From positions 1-8,858 of the forward strand of contig DAOWJR010000057.1 in NCBI GenBank assembly GCA_030640275.1: 8,858 bases of DNA. Reading direction: 5' to 3'. Every line of letters starts with the position of its first letter. Within the stretch, counting starts at the first letter, position 1. Source of the stretch: Actinomycetes bacterium. Its GTDB lineage: Bacteria; Actinomycetota; Humimicrobiia; JAHJRV01. The translations under genes and the position numbers were made by a program. Below the pieces are notes generated by a model that ran no database searches, was not told where the DNA came from, and saw nothing but the letters and a program-made list of their open reading frames with translations. Below are positions 1 through 6,294 of this stretch, in pieces.

Positions 1-1
1 A

Positions 2-310
2 AATGTCTTTATAGTTGATGATTTAATTGATACAGCGGGAACTGTTTGTGAATCCGCTAAATTTATGAAAAGATTGGGAGCCAAAGAGATATTTGCTGCC
101 TGTACTCACCCCGTTTTTTCAGAACCCGCTTATGAAAAATTAAAGAATGCCCCTATTAAAGAAATAGTTATAACGGATACAATGCCTATAAAAAAAGACT
201 TGTTAGGAAACAAATTGGTGGTTTTAAGTATTGTGGATATCTTATCACAAGCAATAAAAAATGTGTTCCATAATGTATCTGTGAGCGAAATATTTAAGGG
301 AAGAATGTAA
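2..310 (+). CDS. prs: Ribose-phosphate pyrophosphokinase, C-terminal part (5' end outside window)
   Basis: PRPP synthetase makes 5-phosphoribosyl 1-diphosphate from ribose 5-phosphate and ATP, feeding purine, pyrimidine, NAD, histidine and tryptophan synthesis in the cytoplasm. Only the last 102 residues are present, and the frame is open from the first bases of the window. The ribose-5-phosphate/PRPP-binding loop reads VDDLIDTAGT (bases 14-43). It is followed by ACTHPVFSEPA, which matches the class I motif seen in Bacillus as CCTHPVLSGPA, and by the conserved IKEIVITDT strand. The second motif has Glu where Gly is usual (SGPA to SEPA), a mild deviation. The end, SVSEIFKGRM, is the normal C-terminal region plus a few residues. 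An internal ATG at 65 would remove the PRPP loop and is not a start. The ctc gene follows after 33 bases, so co-transcription is likely. Confidence 0.95.
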   Translation, partial: NVFIVDDLIDTAGTVCESAKFMKRLGAKEIFAACTHPVFSEPAYEKLKNAPIKEIVITDTMPIKKDLLGNKLVVLSIVDILSQAIKNVFHNVSVSEIFKGRM

Positions 311-327
311 CCTATATTAAAATTGTT

Positions 328-334
328 AGAGAGG
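328..334 (+). promoter_or_regulatory. Shine-Dalgarno site that fixes the ctc start
   Basis: AGAGAGG lies 9 bases before the ATG at 344. A TTG at 323 is in frame and opens the reading frame 7 codons earlier, but it lies upstream of this site and has no comparable one. The ATG also gives the family's normal N-terminus, where the first beta strand begins almost at once. The start is therefore placed at 344. Confidence 0.75.
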
Positions 335-343
335 TTGGTTTTT

Positions 344-1012
344 ATGAAAATAAAAGTTAATAAAAGGAAGGAGTCAGGAACAGGTCCTTCAAAGAGATTA
401 AGAGCTGCAGGTGAAATTCCTGGTGTTGTTTATGGAAGTGACATGGAAACAATTCCTATAAAAATTAATGATACCCACTTAAAAGAGATTTTAAAAGCAC
501 AGAAAAGTGGGGAAAAGGTAATGGAACTCTCGATAAAAGGTGATAGAAAAAAGAAAAATTATAATGTAATGATTAAAGATGTACATAAACACTACATTAC
601 AAGGGATGTTCTTAATATAGATTTTCATTCTATTTCATTAAAAGAGAAAGTACAGGCTTCAATCCCTCTTATTTTTACAGGAGAACCTATTGGTGTAAAG
701 GAGGATGAAGGGACTTTAGAGTACCATTTAAGACACATTGATGTTGAGTGTTTGCCAAAAGATCTTCCAGAACATTTTGAAGTAAACATTGAAGATTTAA
801 AAATAGGGGATGTATTAAGAGTTTCTGATATTAAATATTCAGAAGAAACAAAGATACTTGTAGATCCTAATGATGTTATATTATCTGTTAGTGCTCCGAG
901 GTTGGAAGTTGAGGAAGAAGTAGTAGAAGAGGAAGAGGAATTTATTGAAACTGAGGAGAAGGAGCCAGAAGTAATTGGTGAAAAGGAAAAAGAGAAGGAA
1001 GAAGAGAAGTAA
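344..1012 (+). CDS. rplY: 50S ribosomal protein L25 / general stress protein Ctc (long, TL5-type)
   Basis: This is a 222-residue 5S rRNA-binding protein of the large ribosomal subunit, Ctc/TL5 type. The N-terminal L25 domain (about residues 1-90) shows RAAGEIPGVVYG and the conserved VMIKDVHKH near residues 76-83. The C-terminal TL5-like beta domain (about 95-185) shows RHIDVECLPKDLPEHFEV and ends in ILSVSAPR. Residues 188-222 form an extremely acidic tail with 20 Glu in 35 residues and several Lys, likely disordered. Many Ctc proteins carry a shorter acidic end, so this is an exaggerated family trait. The ATG at 344 is preferred to the TTG at 323 because of spacing to AGAGAGG. The gene lies 33 bases after prs and 93 before pth, the same prs-ctc-pth order as in Bacillus, where ctc is stress induced. 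No separate promoter is evident here. Confidence 0.95.
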   Translation: MKIKVNKRKESGTGPSKRLRAAGEIPGVVYGSDMETIPIKINDTHLKEILKAQKSGEKVMELSIKGDRKKKNYNVMIKDVHKHYITRDVLNIDFHSISLKEKVQASIPLIFTGEPIGVKEDEGTLEYHLRHIDVECLPKDLPEHFEVNIEDLKIGDVLRVSDIKYSEETKILVDPNDVILSVSAPRLEVEEEVVEEEEEFIETEEKEPEVIGEKEKEKEEEK

Positions 1013-1105
1013 ATACTAATTTTTTAATTAAATTAAAATAGGATGATTTTAAGATTTAAAAATATAATTTGTAAAAAAAGAATCTATCATAAAGATAAAG
1101 TAAAT

Positions 1106-1663
1106 GTGAAAGTTATAGTGGGATTGGGAAATCCCGGAGAGCAGCATAGGGGAAATAGGCATAATGTTGGGTTTATGATATGTGAGGAAATTCTGAAAAA
1201 ATTAGGCAATCCCAAAATTAAATTAAAGTTTAGTGGAGAGATATCCGACACAAATTATAAGAATAAAGAAATTTTAATTGTTAAGCCGCTTTCTTATATG
1301 AATGAAAGCGGAAAATGTATAAAAGAAATTGTTAGCAATTATTCAGTATCATTAGATAATCTTCTTTTGATTCACGATGACCTGGATCTTGATTTTATAA
1401 AAATAAAATTTAAAAGAGGTGGTGGCTCAGCTGGACATAAAGGAGTTGCGTCTATAATTGAAAAGCTAAAAGATAATAATTTTTGTCGGTTAAGATTTGG
1501 GATAGGAAGACCTTCTGAGGGTATAGATCCCGTTGAATATGTTTTGGAGGATTTTATGGAAAAAGAGTTCAAATTAATAAAGGAGAACAAAAAGAATATG
1601 GTAAAAGCAATTCTAGACTATATAGAATTTGATATAAAATATGTAATGGATAAATATAATTAA
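1106..1663 (+). CDS. pth: Peptidyl-tRNA hydrolase (bacterial Pth)
   Basis: Pth frees tRNA from peptidyl-tRNAs released by stalled ribosomes, by cleaving the ester bond. From a GTG start the protein is 185 residues, a normal family length, and begins (M)KVIVGLGNPG as expected. Family residues are present: Asn9 in GLGNPG, catalytic His19 in GNRHNVGF, Asn66 in SYMNESG, Asp91 in IHDDLDL and His111 in GHKG. FRLRFGIGRP-like sequence is seen as CRLRFGIGRP. The position after His111 is Lys where E. coli has Asn114, and one Gly of the usual GGHNG is Ala, both mild deviations. The frame is open further up to an ATG at 1043, but that would add 21 residues absent from the family and its AGG sits against the ATG, so GTG at 1106 is preferred even though its own Shine-Dalgarno (AAAG near 1091-1100) is weak. 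It follows ctc as in Firmicutes. Confidence 0.93.
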   Translation: MKVIVGLGNPGEQHRGNRHNVGFMICEEILKKLGNPKIKLKFSGEISDTNYKNKEILIVKPLSYMNESGKCIKEIVSNYSVSLDNLLLIHDDLDLDFIKIKFKRGGGSAGHKGVASIIEKLKDNNFCRLRFGIGRPSEGIDPVEYVLEDFMEKEFKLIKENKKNMVKAILDYIEFDIKYVMDKYN

Positions 1664-1675
1664 AATTATTTTGTT

Positions 1676-1682
1676 AGGAGGT
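1676..1682 (+). promoter_or_regulatory. Ownerless strong Shine-Dalgarno sequence
   Basis: AGGAGGT lies 12 bases after the pth stop, with no ATG, GTG or TTG at translational distance behind it. An open frame of 30 codons from an ATA at 1693 to a TAA at 1783 is properly spaced (10 bases), but its length is not beyond chance in AT-rich DNA and it runs through the terminator hairpin. I do not call a gene. It may be a remnant of a lost gene or a ribosome-binding site for an unusual start. Confidence 0.4.
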
Positions 1683-1701
1683 AATTCTTAAGATAAGAAT
1701 T
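1683..1701 (+). repeat. Small inverted repeat / hairpin after the ownerless Shine-Dalgarno
   Basis: AATTCTTA (1683-1690) and TAAGAATT (1694-1701) pair perfectly as 8 base pairs around a 3-base loop, beginning one base after AGGAGGT. With only two G-C-type positions it is a weak RNA structure. There is no T tract, so it is not a terminator by itself. Confidence 0.45.
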
Positions 1702-1726
1702 CATATAAAAATTAAGAAAAATATAG

Positions 1727-1770
1727 ATATCAGGAAAGATAGGCCTACTAAATTATTTCCTGATATTTTT
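1727..1770 (+). terminator. Probable intrinsic terminator of the prs-ctc-pth unit
   Basis: ATATCAGGAAA (1727-1737) pairs perfectly with TTTCCTGATAT (1756-1766), giving an 11-base-pair stem around an 18-base loop, followed directly by a run of T to 1770. The loop carries the small palindrome TAGGCCTA (1740-1747), which may extend the fold. The stem is AT-rich, so efficiency may be moderate, but position and shape fit termination downstream of pth. Confidence 0.7.
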
Positions 1771-1787
1771 GGCATTTCAAAATAAAT

Positions 1788-1844
1788 TCTAAATTTAAAT
1801 ATTTTGTGAAAAAATACAAAAATTTTTTAATTATCAAATTTAGA
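1788..1844 (+). repeat. Inverted repeat in the mfd leader region
   Basis: TCTAAATTT (1788-1796) and AAATTTAGA (1836-1844) are perfect 9-base arms separated by 39 bases. The right arm ends in the AGAG that would serve as the weak Shine-Dalgarno of mfd. If transcription starts upstream of the left arm, pairing could partly mask the ribosome-binding site. In DNA this AT-rich the pairing could be accidental. Confidence 0.3.
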
Positions 1845-1851
1845 GATAAGA

Positions 1852-4800
1852 ATGAAGCTTGATTTTATTTGTGAAAAAATAACCTCCACTCCTAAATGGA
1901 GAAAGTTAATAGAATATATTAATAAAAATATCGAAAACATAAGAACTTCAGAAATAGAAAAAATCTCAAGCATAGAAGTAGTTGAAGATTTCTGGTCGTG
2001 TCTTATAAGCTGTCTATATCTTCATCTTAAAAAACCATTTATAGTTGTGACTCCAACCTGGGATAAGGCAGTAAAACTTGCAGAAGATGTAAAATGTTAT
2101 GTTAGCGATGAGTATGTTAATCTATTTCCTCCTCGTGAAAATTTACCCCACGAAAGACTTTCCCCAAGTAAAGTTACATCGGGGATGAGACTAAAAACTC
2201 TTAATTTACTTCAGAAATCAAGAAAGATTATAGTTTTAACCTCCGCTAATGCAGTATTGGATAAAATAGCACCAGTTAGAGCAGGTGTTCACTTACCATT
2301 AACTGTAGAAGTTGGCAGTAAAATTTCATATGAAGATATTCTTAAAAATATCTCATATATGGATTACACGAGAGAGAATAAAACATATTTTCCTGGGCAT
2401 TTTAGCGTGAGGGGAGGAATTTTAGATATTTTTAATGTAACGAGTGAATATCCTTTTAGAATAGAATTTTTTGGTGATAATGTAGAATCCATTCGAGCAT
2501 TTAGTACAGTCACCCAGAGGTCTTTATATGAGTTAGAAAAAATAGATATTTATTCATCAAGGGAACTATTAATAGGAGAGAAACAGGATGAGCAGGTTAT
2601 AAGATCAATATATTCTGATTTTAAAAATAAAGAATATGAACATATCATGAAATCAATAGATTCTGATTACACAATGTATTATGAAGGCATTGAATCAGAC
2701 ATTGCAAAGTATTATGAAAATACACAGAGTTTTTTTGATTATATAAAACCAAAGTCGATTTTATTATTTTGTGATCGCACTGAATTTGATTTAAGGTTGA
2801 AGCAATTAGTCAAGCAAGTTTTATACAGTCTTAATTTAGAAGATGATAATGAGAAAAAAAATTATATCTCAAAGACACTTATAGATCCAAAAAAATATTT
2901 ATATGACATAAAAAATCCAATTATTAGATTAGATGCTATAAGAACCTTTTCTGATTCCTTCTCTTATGAAGTAAAAAAGCAAAGAGAAGCGAGTGGTGAT
3001 AGGCATAAGTTTTTAAGAAATTTAAGAACTGATGCTAAGAATTTAGTGCAGAGCATAATCTGTCTCATGTCTATTACAAGGGTTAATAGATTAAAGGATA
3101 TACTTGATGAGGAAGGGGTTCCCCACAGGTTTTATCAGAAAATAAAACCGGAATTTATCCCGGGTGTACCCGCTATAATTACATCACCCATATCAATTGG
3201 GTTCATTGATGAACAATCAAGGATCTCATTATACAGTCAGTCAGATTTATTTGTGAAAAGAATAAGACATACACCTATTTATAAGTTAAAGGAAGCTGTT
3301 CCTGTAATAAGACCTACAGATTTAAATCCAGGCAACTATATCGTTCACAATGTTCATGGTATTGGGATATATTCAGGGATGGTTAAAGAAGAAATAGATG
3401 GAGTAACAAGAGACTATTTTCTCTTAAAATATGTTGGTGCAGATAGATTATATGTGCCAACTTCTCAAATTGACAAGATTCACAAATATATTGGTCAGGA
3501 AAATCCTCCATTATATAGGTTGGGATCAACAAAGTGGACCAAGGTTAAGAAAAAGGTTAAACAATCCACAAAAGAAATTGCTAAAGAGCTTCTACAACTT
3601 TATGCAGAGAGACAGCAAATGGAAGGTTTTGCATTTCCAGCTGACACCCCATGGCAAAGAGAAGTTGAGGAACAGTTTCCATTTGAGGAAACAGCAGATC
3701 AGATTAAAACTGTAAATGAGGTTAAAAAAGACATGGAAAATCCAAAGCCAATGGATAGATTAGTTTGTGGAGATGTTGGATACGGAAAAACAGAAGTTGC
3801 TATAAGAGCTGCGTTTAAAGCTATATTGAGTGGAAAACAGGTTGTTATGTTAGTTCCTACTACAATTTTAGCTCAACAACATTATTATACATTTTCTGAA
3901 AGGTTTAAAAATTATCCAGTAAAGGTGAGAATATTAAGTAGATTCTTAACTTCAAAAGAACAGAAAAAAGTTATAAGGGAACTCAAGGAAGGAACTGCAG
4001 ATATAGCAATAGGTACTCATAGGTTATTACAAAAAGATATAAAGATGAAAGATTTAGGTCTGATAATAGTTGATGAGGAACAAAGGTTTGGAGTAGAACA
4101 TAAAGAAAAGTTAAAAATCTTAAGAAAGAAGGTAGATGTTTTAACATTATCAGCTACACCTATTCCAAGAACTCTATATATGTCTTTAATCGGTGTAAGA
4201 GATATGAGTGTAATTGATACACCACCGCAGGATAGGTTATCAGTTGAAACTGTTGTTGGAGAAATAAATTACAATTTGATAAAAGATGCTATTGAATTTG
4301 AATTGGGAAGAGGAGGTCAAATATTTTATGTTCACAATAGAGTTAAAACTATTGAAAGGGTAGCAGAAAGAATAAGAACTTTAGTGCCAAAAGCCAGGAT
4401 TGTTATTGCTCATGGTCAGATGAAAGAAGAAAAACTGGAAAAAGTTATGATAGATTTTGTTGATGGAAATTATGACATACTGGTATGCACAACAATTGTT
4501 GAATCTGGATTAGATATTCCAACAGTTAACACAATGATTATTGAAGATGCAGACCAATTAGGACTTTCTCAACTATACCAACTCAGGGGAAGAGTTGGAA
4601 GGGGAGATAAAAAAGCATATGCTTACTTTTATTACAATGATAAGAGATTATTAACTCCAGAAGCTTATAAAAGATTACATGCACTCAGGGAATTTTCTCA
4701 ACTTGGTTCTGGATTTAATTTAGCTATGAGAGATTTGGAGATAAGAGGAGCAGGTGAGATATTAGGACCAAAACAACATGGACATATGTTTTCTGTTGGA

Positions 4801-5313
4801 TTTGAGCTCTACTGTCAGCTTATTAGAGAAGCTATTGAAGAGATGAAAGGGGAGAAGAAGGAAAAAATTCCTGAAATAACAATAGAAATTCCTGTTTCAG
4901 CATTCATACCCAAGGATTACATAAGCGTTGATTCTTTAAGAATAGAGGCATATGGGGAAATAAAATCTGCTAATACAATAGATGAAATAAGCGACTTGAT
5001 TGATAGTTTAATTGATAGATATGGACCCATACCAGAACCTTTAGAAAATCTTATAGAAATTGCTAAATTAAAGATTCTTATGAGAAAAGCAGAAATTTTT
5101 AAAGCAATTTTAATTGGTAAATATGACATTATATTTTTTCCTGTTAAATCAAGCACACATCAACAAAACAAACTAATGAAAAAATTTCCACAAGCAAAAT
5201 TTTCTACCTCTTTTAAATCTTTAAGGGTAAAAGGAGGAAACACCTTCCCAAAAATAAAAATTCTGCAGGAATTGTTAAAAGAAACAATTGATTTAAAATA
5301 TAATAATAAATAA
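1852..5313 (+). CDS. mfd: Transcription-repair coupling factor Mfd
   Basis: Mfd is an ATP-driven DNA translocase that removes RNA polymerase stalled at lesions and recruits UvrA for nucleotide excision repair. At 1153 residues it is full length (E. coli about 1148). Residues 1-330 are the UvrB-like module, with FPPRENLPHERLSPS near 92-106 and FSVRGGILDIF at 184-194. It lacks a working Walker A, as is normal for the family. The RNA polymerase-interacting domain spans about 480-550, with NPGNYIVHNVHGIGIY from 492 and ADRLYVP. The superfamily 2 motor shows Walker A GDVGYGKT (640-647), DEEQ (741-744), SATPIPRT (from 767), TTIVESGLDIP (from 880) and QLRGRVGR (910-917). The TRG translocation motif covers about 950-985. 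The regulatory D7 domain (about 1015-1130) has a YGEIKSANTIDEI-type start. The gene follows pth as in Firmicutes. The ATG at 1852 has only a weak AGAG before it, and I see no convincing promoter in the preceding gap. Confidence 0.97.
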   Translation: MKLDFICEKITSTPKWRKLIEYINKNIENIRTSEIEKISSIEVVEDFWSCLISCLYLHLKKPFIVVTPTWDKAVKLAEDVKCYVSDEYVNLFPPRENLPHERLSPSKVTSGMRLKTLNLLQKSRKIIVLTSANAVLDKIAPVRAGVHLPLTVEVGSKISYEDILKNISYMDYTRENKTYFPGHFSVRGGILDIFNVTSEYPFRIEFFGDNVESIRAFSTVTQRSLYELEKIDIYSSRELLIGEKQDEQVIRSIYSDFKNKEYEHIMKSIDSDYTMYYEGIESDIAKYYENTQSFFDYIKPKSILLFCDRTEFDLRLKQLVKQVLYSLNLEDDNEKKNYISKTLIDPKKYLYDIKNPIIRLDAIRTFSDSFSYEVKKQREASGDRHKFLRNLRTDAKNLVQSIICLMSITRVNRLKDILDEEGVPHRFYQKIKPEFIPGVPAIITSPISIGFIDEQSRISLYSQSDLFVKRIRHTPIYKLKEAVPVIRPTDLNPGNYIVHNVHGIGIYSGMVKEEIDGVTRDYFLLKYVGADRLYVPTSQIDKIHKYIGQENPPLYRLGSTKWTKVKKKVKQSTKEIAKELLQLYAERQQMEGFAFPADTPWQREVEEQFPFEETADQIKTVNEVKKDMENPKPMDRLVCGDVGYGKTEVAIRAAFKAILSGKQVVMLVPTTILAQQHYYTFSERFKNYPVKVRILSRFLTSKEQKKVIRELKEGTADIAIGTHRLLQKDIKMKDLGLIIVDEEQRFGVEHKEKLKILRKKVDVLTLSATPIPRTLYMSLIGVRDMSVIDTPPQDRLSVETVVGEINYNLIKDAIEFELGRGGQIFYVHNRVKTIERVAERIRTLVPKARIVIAHGQMKEEKLEKVMIDFVDGNYDILVCTTIVESGLDIPTVNTMIIEDADQLGLSQLYQLRGRVGRGDKKAYAYFYYNDKRLLTPEAYKRLHALREFSQLGSGFNLAMRDLEIRGAGEILGPKQHGHMFSVGFELYCQLIREAIEEMKGEKKEKIPEITIEIPVSAFIPKDYISVDSLRIEAYGEIKSANTIDEISDLIDSLIDRYGPIPEPLENLIEIAKLKILMRKAEIFKAILIGKYDIIFFPVKSSTHQQNKLMKKFPQAKFSTSFKSLRVKGGNTFPKIKILQELLKETIDLKYNNK

Positions 5314-5351
5314 CCTAATATTATTATAAATACGATATATTAAAATAGTTT

Positions 5352-5397
5352 AAACTTACCCAATTAATAAGAAAGTTGGGACTGACTCAGAAAGTTT
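5352..5397 (+). repeat. Nested inverted repeats after mfd
   Basis: AAACTT (5352-5357) can pair with AAGTTT (5392-5397). Inside it CCCAA (5359-5363) pairs with TTGGG (5376-5380), extended by a G-T and an A-T pair. Together they form an interrupted hairpin downstream of the mfd stop, followed by an AT-rich tail. It might act as a weak mfd terminator, but the T tract is poor. It overlaps the promoter candidate at 5376-5403. Confidence 0.35.
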
Positions 5398-5403
5398 TAT
5401 AAT
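5376..5403 (+). promoter_or_regulatory. Sigma-70-like promoter candidate for mazG-pyk-ftsB
   Basis: TTGGGA (5376-5381, four of six consensus bases) is followed after 16 bases by a perfect TATAAT (5398-5403). Transcription would begin near 5410, leaving a leader of about 60 bases before mazG. The spacer contains the 9-base palindrome CTGACTCAG (5382-5390), a possible small operator. Perfect TATAAT boxes arise by chance in such AT-rich DNA, so the call rests on the box pair, the spacing and the position together. Confidence 0.5.
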
Positions 5404-5424
5404 TTATTTATTGTTAAAAGAAAA

Positions 5425-5439
5425 TTTTAGTAACTAAAA
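5425..5439 (+). repeat. Short palindrome in the mazG leader
   Basis: TTTTAGT (5425-5431) and ACTAAAA (5433-5439) mirror each other around a single base. As RNA this would be a 6-pair stem with a 3-base loop, about 30 bases before the mazG start and followed by an ATTTTT run. It is weak and nearly all A-T, and could be chance. Confidence 0.3.
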
Positions 5440-5469
5440 CGATTTTTATTAATAATATAATTTAGGAAA

Positions 5470-6294
5470 ATGAGATTAAAGAAGGATAAGAAATATACAT
5501 TTAAAGATTTATTAGATATAATGGCACATTTAAGAGGTCCAAACGGTTGCATATGGGACAAAGAACAGACTTCGAAGTCTATAAAGAGAAATCTTATTGA
5601 AGAAGCATATGAAGCAGTAGAAGCTATTGAAAGAGATGATAGTGAGAGTTTTAGAGAAGAACTTGGTGATATATTACTTCAGATTATTTTTCATGCTCAA
5701 ATAGCAAGTGAAGAAAAAAAATTTAATATGAATGAAATAATAAATCTACTGGCTCACAAACTTATTAGAAGACACCCACATGTATTTGGTGAGCTAAAAC
5801 TTAAGTCATCTAAAGAGATTTTAAGAAATTGGGAGAAAATTAAAGAGAAAGAAAAAGAAAAGAAGAAAAGGGTAGGAAAATCTTCGAAACTTTCTGAAAC
5901 TTATACTAAATTACCTGCATTGCAATATGCTCATCAATTGCAGGTAAGAGCGGCAAGAGTAGGATTTGATTGGGATAAAAAGGAGGATTTAATACCAAAG
6001 CTTAAGGAAGAAATTTTAGAATTAGAAAAAAGTTTAAGAGAGAAATCTAAAGATTTAGTTGATGAACTTGGGGATTTGTTATTTACGGTTGTTAATATTG
6101 CAAGAAGATACAGGATTGATTCAGAGGATGTTTTAAGAAAATCCTCAAAAAAGTTTAATGATAGATTTGATATTATAAAAAAGTTAAGTAAAGAGCAGGG
6201 AAGGCAACTTGAAGAATTGTCATTGGACGAGAAGGAAGTTCTCTGGCAGAAAGCTAAAAAGATATTGGAATCTAAAAAAGGAGAAAATTTATGA
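5470..6294 (+). CDS. mazG: Nucleoside triphosphate pyrophosphohydrolase MazG
   Basis: MazG hydrolyses (d)NTPs to the monophosphate and pyrophosphate, clearing abnormal nucleotides; in E. coli it also lowers ppGpp. The protein is 274 residues (E. coli 263) with two tandem MazG all-alpha domains. The first has EEAYE at 44-48 and ELGD at 64-67, the metal-binding EExxE...ExxD pattern, then FHAQIA and RRHPHVFG (100-107). A charged Lys/Glu linker follows (about 121-140). The second domain has EEILE at 180-184 and DELGDLLF at 198-205, so both metal sites look intact. The family's CPWD motif reads CIWD here (27-30). There is no fused tetrapyrrole methylase domain of the kind seen in Bacillus YabN. 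The ATG at 5470 is the only start that keeps the N-terminal helix; its AGGA is unusually close (2 bases). It overlaps pyk by ATGA. Confidence 0.95.
   Translation: MRLKKDKKYTFKDLLDIMAHLRGPNGCIWDKEQTSKSIKRNLIEEAYEAVEAIERDDSESFREELGDILLQIIFHAQIASEEKKFNMNEIINLLAHKLIRRHPHVFGELKLKSSKEILRNWEKIKEKEKEKKKRVGKSSKLSETYTKLPALQYAHQLQVRAARVGFDWDKKEDLIPKLKEEILELEKSLREKSKDLVDELGDLLFTVVNIARRYRIDSEDVLRKSSKKFNDRFDIIKKLSKEQGRQLEELSLDEKEVLWQKAKKILESKKGENL

Noticed and set aside
323..343. TTG start for ctc giving 7 more residues
   Set aside because: It lies upstream of the AGAGAGG that is well spaced for the ATG at 344, and the extra residues do not belong to the L25 fold.
1022..1038. Long AT-only palindrome between ctc and pth
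   Set aside because: It is made only of A and T, has no G-C pairs to stabilise RNA, and has no T run in a terminator position.
1063..1068. Perfect TATAAT between ctc and pth
   Set aside because: No -35-like box lies 16-18 bases upstream, and such hexamers are expected by chance in this composition.
1043..1105. ATG start for pth giving 21 more residues
   Set aside because: The family begins at (M)KVIVGLGNPG. The AGG before this ATG directly abuts it, and the extra residues are lysine- and isoleucine-rich sequence of the kind random AT-rich DNA encodes.
1372..1590. Minus-strand frames inside pth, mfd, pyk and the division gene
   Set aside because: They lie wholly within well-supported + strand genes and show no family features; they are antisense shadows.
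1769..1833. Promoter for mfd using TTGGCA (1769) or TTGTGA (1804)
   Set aside because: Neither has an acceptable -10 box at 16-18 bases; the nearest hexamers match poorly.
3431..3715. 94-codon frame inside mfd on the + strand
   Set aside because: It is a shifted-frame shadow of the RNA polymerase-interacting and linker region of mfd, with no start signal or recognisable motif.
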